64,000 nucleotides of DNA, from positions 1 through 64,000 of the forward strand of contig DASZXJ010000149.1 of NCBI GenBank assembly GCA_035545895.1, read 5' to 3'. The notes under the pieces were generated by a model that ran no database searches, had not been told where the DNA came from, and worked only from the letters and a program-made list of their open reading frames with translations. This DNA is from DASZXJ01 sp035545895 (lineage in GTDB: Bacteria; Planctomycetota; Phycisphaerae; Tepidisphaerales; Tepidisphaeraceae). The translations under genes were made by a program, and so were the position numbers. Positions 41,345 through 50,275 of this stretch are shown here, in pieces (position 1 is the first letter of the stretch; the number at the start of each line of letters is the position of its first letter).

Positions 41345-42787
41345 CTAGGCGGACTTGCGTCGCGTCCGCCGCGCCAAAACGCACAAGCCCGCGGCCAGCA
41401 AGCCCACCGACGATGGCTCGGGCACGGAACTGGGAATCACGCCGGCGAGAAACAGGTCAGACAGATCCATCGTCCCGCCGATGGTGGGATTGGCGGCGTC
41501 ATTGAGGTAGCCGCTCAGCGTGTTGGCTGGAACTTGAAAAATTTCCTGTAGTGAGGCGAGGTCGGAGGAGTGGGTGTAGTTCAGCGTGCTGTTGTAGACG
41601 CCGCTGAGGTCGATCGTTCCCTTGGCGAGCGGTGAAATCACGATTTCCGCGAGCGTGTGATCGAACAGATCGCGATTGTTGCCTTCCGTTTCATCGGTCC
41701 AGATGACGATGGCGCCGTTGTTCTGATACGCCTGCGAAGCCATGATCATCGGAACGACCTGAGAAAGGAAATTGTCGCCGACGGCGATGCGATTGGCGTC
41801 CGAGCCGGCCGTATAGGTTACGCCGTTGTAGGTAAAATCGGTGGCCAGGGCCGTGTGCATGTCGTTGAACTGATTGGGGGTGATGATGTTGTAGCGGGCG
41901 ACGGTGTTGTTGTTCAGATCCGTCTGAAGCTGCTGAAGAGGAGCATAGTTGCCGGACATCGTATTGCTGGTGGTGGCGTTGTTGCCGCCGTTGGTCGGGG
42001 TGAAAAAGACCTGTGGATTATGCTTGGCGGCGTAATCGTATTGATGGCTTTGATTGTAGGGATTGGTGTAATTGGAGGAAGTGCCGGCGAAACTTGCCAG
42101 GGGCACGGTGTATTGGGTGGACGAGACGGGCGTGCCGGTGAGATTGTTGCCGTTGTTGGGCAGGTGGCCGTTATAGGCAGCCTGATTGCCATTGACTTCG
42201 GTCACACCGGCGGTGGACAGGTCTGTGTCCTCCTGATACGACTTCCACGTGATGCCCTTGTTTTGCAGCAGCGTGCTGAGATTTTGGCCGCTGACCGAAG
42301 GGTGGGTGGACAGATAATTCTGAATGTTGGCCACGCTGTTGCCGCTGCCGTAGGGATCGTTGTCATTGGTGACGCCCAGGTTGCTGCCAGCTTCCTGCCA
42401 GATGTAATTGGGTTCAGAGGGGTGGACGCTGGGCGGACTGCCGCTGGGTGAAGCGAGCACACTGTGATAGGCGCTGGCGTAGGAAACCTGCCCCCAAACC
42501 GGATTGACGGCCTGGTTGGTGCTGATCAGGCTGTTCAGATACTTCGCGGGCGAAACGTAGCCCGTGCCGGGGTTGTCCTTCAGTTGGGCGAACCCGGCGG
42601 AGGTGGAACCGCTGGCCAGCGGATCGGGCTGTGTCCAATTGTGATTTTCCAGCTCGATATAAAAGATGTTGCCGAGTTCGGCTGCACGAACGGAGGAACA
42701 GAGTCCGGCTGCGCAGGCGGCGCAGAGCACGAGCGTCCGTCGCGAGGCTCCATCGGCGCGCACGGAGAGTGATGATGTTGAGAACAT
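41345..42787 (-). CDS. Secreted phosphoesterase (phospholipase C/acid phosphatase-like) with PEP-CTERM tail
   Basis: A 480-residue protein. A signal region (RRTLVLCAACAAGLCSSVRA) is followed by the phosphoesterase-family core: NIFYIELENHNWTQPDP with the metal-binding Glu-Asn, YASAYHSVLASPSGSPPSVHPSEPNYIWQ, GITWKSYQED, and near the end IVIWTDETEGNNRDLFDHTLAEIVISP with Asp/Glu metal ligands. It ends in VPEPSSVGLLAAGLCVLARRTRRKSA (PEP-CTERM). The start at 42787 has AGGAGG seven bases upstream. It likely cleaves phosphoesters outside the inner membrane; nearby pstB-phoU would fit phosphate scavenging, but that link is only suggestive. Confidence 0.86.
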   Translation of the reverse strand: MFSTSSLSVRADGASRRTLVLCAACAAGLCSSVRAAELGNIFYIELENHNWTQPDPLASGSTSAGFAQLKDNPGTGYVSPAKYLNSLISTNQAVNPVWGQVSYASAYHSVLASPSGSPPSVHPSEPNYIWQEAGSNLGVTNDNDPYGSGNSVANIQNYLSTHPSVSGQNLSTLLQNKGITWKSYQEDTDLSTAGVTEVNGNQAAYNGHLPNNGNNLTGTPVSSTQYTVPLASFAGTSSNYTNPYNQSHQYDYAAKHNPQVFFTPTNGGNNATTSNTMSGNYAPLQQLQTDLNNNTVARYNIITPNQFNDMHTALATDFTYNGVTYTAGSDANRIAVGDNFLSQVVPMIMASQAYQNNGAIVIWTDETEGNNRDLFDHTLAEIVISPLAKGTIDLSGVYNSTLNYTHSSDLASLQEIFQVPANTLSGYLNDAANPTIGGTMDLSDLFLAGVIPSSVPEPSSVGLLAAGLCVLARRTRRKSA

Positions 42788-43245
42788 GGCGTGGCCTCCT
42801 GAAAAATGTGATGACCGTTGGCGGAACGACACATCCCGCGTGAAGCGATCGGTCGGCGGGAATGCTAGAAGGCGACTGTTGGCGCGAAATGAAATTGTCG
42901 TTTGAATCGCGCGGCGAAATCGTGAAATTTGATATGCGCACTACAAATGCAATCGATGCAACATCGACATGTTTTTTTAGCCGGTCCGTCATCGGCCCTT
43001 AGCCGAGACGAACCTCAGCGCATCGGAGTTCCCCGTACTCCCGGAGACCCAATCTCAATCATTGAATCAAATAATCATTGCCGCGGTTGGCGGAAAAACC
43101 CGTAGAAATTGCCGTTTTCAACGTTGCGGACTGCGATAACCGCGTCCAATCGACCGTTGTTGATTCGCAAAAATCGTCGGTTCTTGCATTCCGATCATCC
43201 AGTCCCAAAATTGTGCCCCGACCGTAAACCAACAGGAGTTATTTG
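42788..43245. other. Divergent intergenic region upstream of kdgK
   Basis: 460 bases between the divergent phosphoesterase and kdgK genes. I see no gene, RNA or strong palindrome here. AGGAG (43233-43237) is the ribosome-binding site of kdgK. Confidence 0.4.
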
Positions 43246-44328
43246 ATGAAGATTCGTGATGCGAAAGATTGCAAGTTTGATCTGGTCTCGCTGGGCGAGT
43301 GCATGATCCGCCTGTCGCCGCCGCAGCATGGGCGAATTGAATTCGCGCCGTTGCTCGAAGTATGGGTAGGCGGCGGTGAATACAACGTGTCGTATGCGCT
43401 GTCGCGCCTGGGCCTGCGGACCGGCTGGGTCGGCGGGCTCAACAGTTCACCGATGGGCGCGATCATCCGCAATCACGCCCGCGCGGTGGGCATGGATGTG
43501 AGCTACGTCGTCGAACGAAAATACGATGGTGTGGGCAAGAAGGACCGCATTGGCCTGAATTTCACGGAAGTCGGCGTCGCCAAGCGGGGTTCGGTGACGC
43601 TTTACGATCGCGGACACACCGCCACCGCCGGCATGAAGCCAGGCGAAGTCAATTGGAAAAAATTGTTTCAGGAAGACGGCGTGCGCTGGCTGCACACCGG
43701 CGGGATTTTCTCGGCGCTCTCGGAAGGAACGCGACAGGTCGTCGCCGAAGCCGTCAAAGCCGCGCACGAAACCGGCACGATCGTTTCTTATGACCTGAAC
43801 TTCCGCTCCAAGCTCTGGAGCAGCAAGGAAGCCATCGCTACCACCAAGCCACTGGTGCCTTATATTGATTGCCTGATCGGCAACGAAGAGGATTTCGAAC
43901 AGGTGCTGGGTTATCAAGCCGAAGGCGTGGACGTTCACAAGGCCGGGGCGCTGGATGTCGGGCCATTCAAAAAGATGGTCGAACGCGTCGTCAAGGATTT
44001 CAAGAATATCAAAATCGTCGGCACGACGCTGCGAGGCGTGAAGACCGCGACGATCAACGACTGGTCCGCCATCATGTGGGCGGACGGCCAGTTCTATGAT
44101 GGCCCTCAATTCGACAATCTGGAGATTGAAGACCGCGTCGGCGGCGGCGACGGCTTTGCCAGCGGGTTCACCTACGGATTCCTCAGCGGCAAAACCCCGC
44201 AGGAATGTGTCAACCTCGGCGTGGCCCATGGCGCGCTGCTGATGAGCACCATGGGCGATTCCAGCCAGATCACGCTGGAAGAACTCACCCACATCGCCGG
44301 CGGCGGGAGCGCGAGAATCAAGCGGTAA
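43246..44328 (+). CDS. kdgK: PfkB-family sugar kinase, probable 2-keto-3-deoxygluconate kinase
   Basis: A 360-residue ribokinase-fold kinase. It shows DLVSLGECMIRLSPP at residues 10-24, EVWVGGGEYNVSYALSRLGLRTGWVGGLN (the GG substrate motif) and the ATP/anion-hole signature EDRVGGGDGFASGFTYGFL with the catalytic Asp. SYDLNFRSKLWSSKEA and the LIGNEEDFEQVLG motif are typical of KDG kinases. It phosphorylates 2-keto-3-deoxygluconate for Entner-Doudoroff cleavage. The ATG at 43246 follows AGGAG by eight bases. Several sugar-acid genes lie downstream, supporting the role. Confidence 0.85.
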   Translation: MKIRDAKDCKFDLVSLGECMIRLSPPQHGRIEFAPLLEVWVGGGEYNVSYALSRLGLRTGWVGGLNSSPMGAIIRNHARAVGMDVSYVVERKYDGVGKKDRIGLNFTEVGVAKRGSVTLYDRGHTATAGMKPGEVNWKKLFQEDGVRWLHTGGIFSALSEGTRQVVAEAVKAAHETGTIVSYDLNFRSKLWSSKEAIATTKPLVPYIDCLIGNEEDFEQVLGYQAEGVDVHKAGALDVGPFKKMVERVVKDFKNIKIVGTTLRGVKTATINDWSAIMWADGQFYDGPQFDNLEIEDRVGGGDGFASGFTYGFLSGKTPQECVNLGVAHGALLMSTMGDSSQITLEELTHIAGGGSARIKR

Positions 44329-44342
44329 ATATCAAAGTGGCG

Positions 44343-44374
44343 TATATACCGTTTAGATAGTATAATGGTATATT
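44343..44374 (+). promoter_or_regulatory. Promoter/operator of the first vapBC-type module
   Basis: TATATACC (44343-44350) and GGTATATT (44367-44374) form an inverted repeat around a perfect TATAAT -10 box at 44361-44366, a layout typical of toxin-antitoxin autoregulation. No good -35 is seen. Confidence 0.5.
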
Positions 44375-44384
44375 GAGGAATTAT

Positions 44385-44603
44385 ATGGCAGCCATTCTGA
44401 TCAAAAATGTGCCCGAAAAGCTCAAAAATCGCATCAAGAAGGATGCCGTGAAAAATCGGCGTTCCATGAATCAGCAGATTTTGATGCTGTTGGAAAAAGC
44501 AACGCTCACAGTTCCTCCAGTGCGATTGCCGAAACCGATCAAGCCGCTAAAGCCGATTACGGCTGAGATGATTCTTGATGCAATTCACAAGGGACGTGAA
44601 TGA
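44385..44603 (+). CDS. Ribbon-helix-helix antitoxin (FitA/VapB-like)
   Basis: A 72-residue protein: MAAILIKNVPEKLKNRIKKDAVKNRRSMNQQILMLLE is an Arc/FitA-type ribbon-helix-helix DNA-binding domain (first strand ILIKNVP), followed by a Pro/Lys-rich flexible tail that would wrap the toxin. GAGG lies just upstream of the ATG. It overlaps the PIN toxin gene by ATGA (44600-44603). It should neutralise that toxin and repress the shared promoter through the flanking palindrome. Confidence 0.85.
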   Translation: MAAILIKNVPEKLKNRIKKDAVKNRRSMNQQILMLLEKATLTVPPVRLPKPIKPLKPITAEMILDAIHKGRE

Positions 44604-45001
44604 TCGTCGTCGATGCGAATGTGATCATTTATGCGATAGTCGAATCGCCAAAAACCGTTTTGGCGAAACGTATAGCGGCACACGACGCAGAATGGGTCGT
44701 TCCGCCGCTTTGGCGATATGAATGCACCAGCGCGCTGGCCACGCTGGTCCGCGCGAAAGCGCTTGATATGGAAAAGGCAATCGCCGCACTTGCCGAAGCT
44801 CATCAATTGACCGTTGAGCGTGAGCTTGCCGTCGATCAGGAAGAAGTGATCAATGCCGCGATCCGCTTTAATCTTTCGGCTTACGACGCTCAGTATGTTG
44901 CATTGGCCTTAAATATCAGCGTGCAATGTGTTACGGCCGACATCCGAATCATTGCCAACGCGTCGGGCATTGCAGTTTCTTTGGAACAATATCTTGTTTA
45001 A
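44600..45001 (+). CDS. PIN-domain toxin (VapC-like)
   Basis: A 133-residue PIN-domain ribonuclease. Acidic active-site residues are visible: Asp5 in MIVVDANVIIY, Glu in WRYECTSAL, Asp in SAYDAQYVALA and Asp in CVTADIRI. It presumably cleaves tRNA or rRNA when freed from its antitoxin. It follows the RHH gene with a 4-base overlap and ends 12 bases before the 2-hydroxyacid dehydrogenase gene, so the module sits inside the sugar-acid gene run. Confidence 0.9.
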   Translation: MIVVDANVIIYAIVESPKTVLAKRIAAHDAEWVVPPLWRYECTSALATLVRAKALDMEKAIAALAEAHQLTVERELAVDQEEVINAAIRFNLSAYDAQYVALALNISVQCVTADIRIIANASGIAVSLEQYLV

Positions 45002-45013
45002 CCGATAGTCACT

Positions 45014-45988
45014 ATGAAAATCTTATTAACGACCACCAGTTACCAGGACACACCCGGCCAGCACCATGACTTTCTGGCCAAATCCAAATTTGAAGTCGTC
45101 CGCGCACGCGGGCCGCTCTCCGAACAGGACATACTTGATCTGATCAAGTCCAACAACGGGTTTGACGGCCTGCTCAATGGCGACGACATCATCACCTCCA
45201 AAGTGATCGATGCCGCCCTTGCCACGCCAACCAAGCTTAAAGTCATCGCCAAGTACGGAATCGGGCTGGATTCGATCGATGTGAAATATGCGACATCGAA
45301 GAAGCTTCCGGTTCTCTTCACGCCGGGCGTGAATCACACGACGGTTGCAGAACATGCGTTTGGATTGATGATCGCGCTGGCCAAGCACTTTTGGCCTCAC
45401 CTGCGATCGACCAAGAAAGGCGAATGGAAGCGCATCACCGGTACGGAGTTGTACGGCAAGAAAATTGCCGTACTGGGTGTGGGCCGCATCGGAAAGGAAG
45501 TCATCAAGCGAGCGCGGGCGTTTGACATGGTCGCTTATGGATATGACCTCTACTGGGACCACGAATTTGCCAGGCTCTGCGATGTCACTCGCTGTGAGTC
45601 CGCCGACGAAGCGCTGCAGGATGCCGACATCATTTCGCTGCATATGAATTTGAATGATGAGAATCGCCATTTCATCAACAAGGCCCGGATTGCGAAGATG
45701 AAAAAAGGCGCGATCATCATCAACACTGCCCGTGGCGGGCTGGTGCATGAGCAGGACGTCGCCGACGCCTGCAAAAGCGGCCAGCTCGGCGGCTATGGAG
45801 CCGATGTTCTGGAACACGAGCCGCAAAAGCCGGGTCATCCGTTCGTGGAAATTGACAATATCATCATCACACCGCACGTCGGCAGCCGCACGTTCGAATC
45901 CGTCGAACGACAGGCAATGCGCGCGACGCTGAATATCGTTAATTTCCTAAATGGAAATAGTGACTATATTCAGTCAAACAAGTTTTGA
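45014..45988 (+). CDS. D-2-hydroxyacid dehydrogenase (phosphoglycerate dehydrogenase-like)
   Basis: A 324-residue NAD-dependent dehydrogenase. It shows KYGIGLDSID, TPGVNHTTVAEHAFGLMIAL, the Rossmann motif VLGVGRIGKEVIKRA, INTARGGLVHEQDV (catalytic Arg), ADVLEHEP (Glu) and ITPHVGSRT (His). It lacks the ACT regulatory domain of long SerA proteins. It could be a 3-phosphoglycerate dehydrogenase or act on a keto-sugar acid such as 2-ketogluconate; the neighbouring kdgK and gnd favour sugar-acid metabolism but do not settle it. Confidence 0.88.
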   Translation: MKILLTTTSYQDTPGQHHDFLAKSKFEVVRARGPLSEQDILDLIKSNNGFDGLLNGDDIITSKVIDAALATPTKLKVIAKYGIGLDSIDVKYATSKKLPVLFTPGVNHTTVAEHAFGLMIALAKHFWPHLRSTKKGEWKRITGTELYGKKIAVLGVGRIGKEVIKRARAFDMVAYGYDLYWDHEFARLCDVTRCESADEALQDADIISLHMNLNDENRHFINKARIAKMKKGAIIINTARGGLVHEQDVADACKSGQLGGYGADVLEHEPQKPGHPFVEIDNIIITPHVGSRTFESVERQAMRATLNIVNFLNGNSDYIQSNKF

Positions 45989-46016
45989 GATCTGACAATT
46001 GGTATTTGGAGTTTTT

Positions 46017-47543
46017 ATGGCAGCGACAGCAGACATTGGCCTGATCGGTTTGGCAGTCATGGGCGAAAATCTCGCCCTGAACATTGCCGATCATGGGTTT
46101 AAAGTGGCCGTTTACAATCGCACGACCGAGGTGATGCAGAAGTTCATCGCCCGCGAAAACCCGCCTGGCGGGCTGGTGGGTTGCAAAACCGTGAAGGAAC
46201 TTGTCGCAGCCATCAAAAAGCCGCGAAAGTTCATCATTCTTGTCAAGGCCGGCGGCGCGGTGGATGCGGTGACCAAGGAACTGATCGCAGCCGGAATCGA
46301 CAAGGAAGACATTGTCGTTGACTGCGGCAACAGTCTGTGGACCGACACGATCCGCCGCGAACGTGAATATGCCAGCCAATGCAAGTTCTTCGGCTCGGGC
46401 GTATCGGGCGGCGAACTGGGCGCGCGCTTTGGCCCGAGCATGATGCCTGGTGGCGATCCGGATTCATGGAAACATCTCAAGCCAATCTGGGAAGCCGTCG
46501 CCGCCAAGGTCGATGCCAAGACCGGCAAGCCGATGGAAAATTACGCGCCGGGCAAACCGGTGGTCGGCGGCGTGCCTTGCACGGCCTATCTCGGCCCCAA
46601 CGGCGCGGGCCATTACGTCAAGATGGTGCACAACGGCATCGAATACATCGACATGCAACTCATCTGCGAAGCCTACACGCTCATGCAAAACCTGCTCGGC
46701 ATGAAGGCCGACGAAATGAGCAAGGTCTTCGGTCAATGGAACGAAGGCGATCTCGATTCGTACCTGATCCAGATCACCGCCGACATCTTGCAACAGCATG
46801 ATGCGGTCGAAAAAAGCGGATTCCTTGTCGATCACATTCTCGACACCGCCGGCCAGAAGGGCACGGGCAAATGGACCAGCACCAATGCGCTGGACATGGG
46901 CATCCCCGCCAATTCGATCGCCGAAGCCGTTTTCGCGCGATGCCTCAGCGCGTTAAAAGATGAACGCGTCGAAGCCAGCAAGGTTCTCAGCGGTCCGGGC
47001 GGGCAGCAGGCAGCAGGCAGCAGGCAGGAACTCATCGCCGCCATTCGCGATGCGCTCTATTGTTCGAAGATTTGCGCATATGCCCAGGGTTTCCAGCTCA
47101 TGCGCGAGGCCCAGAACGAATATAAATGGAAGCTGGATTTCGCAACCATCGCCAGCATCTTCCGAGGCGGCTGCATCATCCGCGCGCGATTCCTGCAGAA
47201 GATCACAGATGCTTACACGCGCAACGGCAACCTGGTGAATCTGCTGCTCGATCCGTACTTCAACGATCAGATCAAAAAAGGACAAGGCAATTGGCGCAAG
47301 GTCGTTTCATTGGCTGCCACCAACGGCATCGCAGCGCCGGCATTTATGAGTGCGCTGGCTTACTACGATGGCTACCGCAGCCCGCGTCTTCCGGCCAATC
47401 TGCTGCAGGCCCAGCGTGATTACTTCGGTGCGCACACCTATGAGCGTGTTGATGCGCCACGTGGGAAGTTTTTCCACACCGATTGGCCCGAACCCGGTCG
47501 TCCGCAGATCGCCATCGTCCCCGGCTCCGGCGGCGGACATTGA
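46017..47543 (+). CDS. gnd: 6-phosphogluconate dehydrogenase (decarboxylating)
   Basis: A 508-residue enzyme converting 6-phosphogluconate to ribulose 5-phosphate with NADP reduction. Signatures: IGLIGLAVMGENLALNIADHG, VDCGNSLWTDT, FGSGVSGGELGARFGPSMMPGG, LGPNGAGHYVKMVHNGIEYIDMQLI (catalytic Lys), FRGGCIIRARFLQKI and LLQAQRDYFGAHTYER. The ATG at 46017 has GGAG five bases upstream; an earlier TTG is rejected. A loop after VLSGP is encoded by the reiterated GCAG word at 47001-47028. It gives, with kdgK, two routes for gluconate breakdown. Confidence 0.96.
   Translation: MAATADIGLIGLAVMGENLALNIADHGFKVAVYNRTTEVMQKFIARENPPGGLVGCKTVKELVAAIKKPRKFIILVKAGGAVDAVTKELIAAGIDKEDIVVDCGNSLWTDTIRREREYASQCKFFGSGVSGGELGARFGPSMMPGGDPDSWKHLKPIWEAVAAKVDAKTGKPMENYAPGKPVVGGVPCTAYLGPNGAGHYVKMVHNGIEYIDMQLICEAYTLMQNLLGMKADEMSKVFGQWNEGDLDSYLIQITADILQQHDAVEKSGFLVDHILDTAGQKGTGKWTSTNALDMGIPANSIAEAVFARCLSALKDERVEASKVLSGPGGQQAAGSRQELIAAIRDALYCSKICAYAQGFQLMREAQNEYKWKLDFATIASIFRGGCIIRARFLQKITDAYTRNGNLVNLLLDPYFNDQIKKGQGNWRKVVSLAATNGIAAPAFMSALAYYDGYRSPRLPANLLQAQRDYFGAHTYERVDAPRGKFFHTDWPEPGRPQIAIVPGSGGGH
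47001..47028 (+). repeat. GCAG word repeat inside gnd
   Basis: GGGCAGCAGGCAGCAGGCAG continuing to 47028 is a reiterated GCAGGCA word, coding for GQQAAGSRQ in a loop of Gnd. It matches one arm of the intergenic GGCAG element at 4441-4503. Confidence 0.6.
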
Positions 47544-47576
47544 CACTCGTCCGCAAATTATCGTCAGGTGGCGCTA

Positions 47577-48308
47577 ATGCCTGATAGATATTATCAAGAG
47601 TATATGAACTCGCCCCAATGGGCCGAGTTTCGATTAGAGGCTATTGAGGCCGCGAGTCGTCAATGCCAACGTTGTGGCAATGCAGAAGACCTCGAAGTCC
47701 ATCATCTACATTATGACACACTCGGGCACGAATCACTAAATGATGTTGAAGTGCTTTGTAAATCGTGTCATCGAATTGCGGATATTGAGCGAAAGTCACA
47801 GCGGCCAGTCAAATCCGCCTCGGGTCTTATGAAAGGCCGATACACTGGCGGAAGAGATGTGCTACACCAGATTAGCCCGCACCATATTCGTGTTTCGAAA
47901 CGTCACCATTATAAGGGCACTTTTAATATTAGTGATACGCCACCACTATCTCATGAAGATTTACTGTCTCGCCACTTTCCCGTCGTCAGAGAATTGGTTT
48001 TTCATCTCGTAAATCAGCGGATGTTAGATAGAGATGATAAGAGAGCGGAATTAATTTGGGAAAGAGTGCGGAAGATATACAGACGTCAAGGTGGCCCAGA
48101 ATACCGCGATCAAATAGATGAATTGCTCATTCGCGCATACGAACGAGTACAAAAGAAGCTGAAACATCGAACTAAGTACGATCGCAAATTAGAACACATC
48201 AATGGAATTGAATCATTAGCATACTTTCTGAAATTGGGGGTGTTTAAAAGACGTCTTAGACCCAAACAGCGACTAAAACAGAGAGTAGCGAAGCGACGCC
48301 GTAAATGA
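47577..48308 (+). CDS. HNH endonuclease-domain protein, AT-rich
   Basis: A 243-residue protein. Residues about 5-70 form an HNH domain with zinc cysteines: YMNSPQWAEFRLEAI, CQRCG, EVHHLHYDTLGHESLNDVEVLCKSCH. The remainder is basic and helical with no domain I know, ending in a run of Arg/Lys (RLKQRVAKRRRK). AGGTGG precedes the ATG at 47577; an in-frame GTG at 47568 is possible. Its DNA is visibly more AT-rich and its codon choice (many AUA, AGA, UUA) unlike the neighbours, which suggests horizontal acquisition. It may be a stand-alone nuclease of a defence or mobile origin. Confidence 0.82.
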   Translation: MPDRYYQEYMNSPQWAEFRLEAIEAASRQCQRCGNAEDLEVHHLHYDTLGHESLNDVEVLCKSCHRIADIERKSQRPVKSASGLMKGRYTGGRDVLHQISPHHIRVSKRHHYKGTFNISDTPPLSHEDLLSRHFPVVRELVFHLVNQRMLDRDDKRAELIWERVRKIYRRQGGPEYRDQIDELLIRAYERVQKKLKHRTKYDRKLEHINGIESLAYFLKLGVFKRRLRPKQRLKQRVAKRRRK

Positions 48309-48516
48309 GTTGTAGGATTAACTAGAGAATTGGTTACAACTCGATTGATCATAACTTCGTGAAAAAGGCATTTGAGTGGACATGTCTTATCACAGTACAA
48401 TTCGTCAGCTTTGTAGACGAGAAAATAATTGTGCGAAAGAATCTGATTGTTCGCCGCAAGCGGTAGTCAACAAATCCAACTCACGTCGATACATAACCCC
48501 ATGGAGGCTGATCGCC

Positions 48517-50001
48517 ATGGGTCAAATTAATCGTCGCGCGTTCCTCAAATCGACTTCGGGCCTGCTTGCATTGGCTGCAATGGACATGACCAATTTCAAC
48601 TGCGCCAGCAGTCCGCAGATGGTGTATGTCCCATCGCGACCGCCGCGGGGAGCCAATGAGAAGGTCAACGTGGCCGTCATCGGGCTGGGCGGGCGCGGGT
48701 TTGGGTCGCATATCTCGGCGTACGGCAAGCAAAGCAACTCGCAGATCGTCTACGTATGTGATCCAGATTCGGCATTTGCGCAAAAGTCGATTGATAAATC
48801 CCGCAACTCCAATGGCGGAACCGAACCCCAGTTCGTGCAGGATATGCGGCGAATTTTTGACGATAAATCCGTCGATGCGGTCAGCATCGCCACGTGCAAC
48901 CATTGGCATTCATTGGCGGCGATCTGGGCGATGCAGGCGGGGAAGGATGTCTACGTCGAAAAGCCGCTGAGCCACAACCTCAGTGAAGGTCGCCGGGTTG
49001 TACAGGCAGCGCAGCGCACCGGTGCGGTCGTGCAATGTGGCACGCAAATGCGATCCAACGCGGCCCTTATCGAATCGATGGCATACCTGCGCAGCGGCGC
49101 GCTGGGCAAGGTGCTCGTTTCGCGCGCGCTTTGCTATAAATCGCGCCCCAGCATCGGCAAGGTAAGTGGCCCGCAACAGCCTCCGTCCACCTGCGATTAC
49201 AATCTCTGGTGCGGCCCCTCGCCGATGGCGCCGCTCATGCGCTCCAAGCTTCACTATGACTGGCACTGGGTGTGGGATCAGGGCAATGGCGATATCGGCA
49301 ACCAGGGAATTCACGAGATCGATATCGCACGCTGGGCGCTGGGCACCGACGCGGCGCCCAAGTCCTGCCTGTGCGTTGGCGGACGGTTCGGCTATGTCGA
49401 TGACGGTCAAACCTACAACACGCAAGTAGCCTCATTCGATTACGGCACCGGTCAACCCAAGCTTGTTATCGAAGTGCGCGGCCTGGAGACCAAGCCGTTC
49501 CATTCCCGTGGCGTGGAAAATGTCGTCCACTGCGAAAAGGGAATCTGGGTCAGCCCGACTTATACCAGCGCGGTCGCCTACGACCCAGACGGGCACGTTC
49601 TCAAGCAATTTAACGGCGGCGGCGATGCCAATCACTTCGGCAATTTCCTGGAAGTCGTCCGCAGCCGCAAAATGGCGGATCTGCACGCACCGGCCATCGA
49701 AGGACACCTGTCGTGCGTGCCCCTACACATGGCGAACATCTCCAACCGGTTCGGGCAATCCATGGCGTTTTCGACATCAAGGTCCGACTATTTCGGCAGC
49801 GATGCCGAGGGAAATGAAGCCATGTCGCGCATGGTCAAGCACCTGGCTGATAACAAGGTGCCGGTCGAAAGCACCTTTTTCATGATGGGCAAGCGACTGA
49901 ATTTCAACGCAGAAACCGAAACGTTCCGCGGCGACGATCAGGCCAACCGAATGCTCACGCGAGAATACCGCAAACCGTTTGTTGTGCCGGACAAAGTGTG
50001 A
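48517..50001 (+). CDS. TAT-exported Gfo/Idh/MocA family oxidoreductase
   Basis: A 494-residue protein with a twin-arginine signal (NRRAFLKSTSGLLALAAM) and a Rossmann fold starting VNVAVIGLGGRGFGSHI. VEKPLSHNLSEGRRVV carries the conserved Lys, and the C-terminal domain has WDQGNGDIGNQGIHEIDIARWALG, the planctomycetal subgroup motif. The cofactor NAD(P) would be folded in before export. Substrates are usually sugars or polyols; unknown here. I take the ATG at 48517 because GGAGG precedes it and it starts the TAT motif; the ORF extends upstream without features. Neighbours on the 3' side are a second TA module. Confidence 0.9.
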   Translation: MGQINRRAFLKSTSGLLALAAMDMTNFNCASSPQMVYVPSRPPRGANEKVNVAVIGLGGRGFGSHISAYGKQSNSQIVYVCDPDSAFAQKSIDKSRNSNGGTEPQFVQDMRRIFDDKSVDAVSIATCNHWHSLAAIWAMQAGKDVYVEKPLSHNLSEGRRVVQAAQRTGAVVQCGTQMRSNAALIESMAYLRSGALGKVLVSRALCYKSRPSIGKVSGPQQPPSTCDYNLWCGPSPMAPLMRSKLHYDWHWVWDQGNGDIGNQGIHEIDIARWALGTDAAPKSCLCVGGRFGYVDDGQTYNTQVASFDYGTGQPKLVIEVRGLETKPFHSRGVENVVHCEKGIWVSPTYTSAVAYDPDGHVLKQFNGGGDANHFGNFLEVVRSRKMADLHAPAIEGHLSCVPLHMANISNRFGQSMAFSTSRSDYFGSDAEGNEAMSRMVKHLADNKVPVESTFFMMGKRLNFNAETETFRGDDQANRMLTREYRKPFVVPDKV

Positions 50002-50051
50002 AATAGGGTGGTTTGATGATTGCCAAGCTCGATTCTATTACGTATACTTTC

Positions 50052-50070
50052 ATACACATTCAAGGTGTAT
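50052..50070 (+). promoter_or_regulatory. Candidate operator of the second vapBC module
   Basis: ATACACATTCAAGGTGTAT: perfect 6-base arms ATACAC/GTGTAT around 7 bases, ending four bases before the antitoxin ATG. It is placed as an autoregulatory operator would be. Confidence 0.5.
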
Positions 50071-50074
50071 AAAT

Positions 50075-50275
50075 ATGCGTACGAATATTGTTCTGGACGA
50101 CGAACTGGTCAAGAAAGCATTCAAGTGCACAGGTGCCAAAACAAAGAAAGAGTTGGTTGACCAGGCACTCCGTGAATTGGTTCGTCAGAATAAACGGGCG
50201 GATATCCGCGAGCTTCGCGGCAAAGGAATGCTTGATCCGACCTATGACTATAAAGCCGCTCGACGGGGACGGTGA
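50075..50275 (+). CDS. vapB: VapB-type antitoxin
   Basis: A 66-residue protein: MRTNIVLDDELVKKAFKCTG then KTKKELVDQALRELVRQ is the VapB_antitoxin (type II, RHH-like) signature, with a short tail RGKGMLDPTYDYKAARRGR for toxin binding. The ATG at 50075 is chosen because upstream in-frame codons (from 49979) lie inside the previous gene and lack the motif. Its stop overlaps the toxin start as GTGA (50272-50275). A palindrome sits directly upstream. Confidence 0.88.
   Translation: MRTNIVLDDELVKKAFKCTGAKTKKELVDQALRELVRQNKRADIRELRGKGMLDPTYDYKAARRGR

Noticed and set aside
42414..42992. 192-codon ORF overlapping the phosphoesterase start and the kdgK upstream region
   Set aside because: It is out of frame with the phosphoesterase and its Arg-rich product has no motif.
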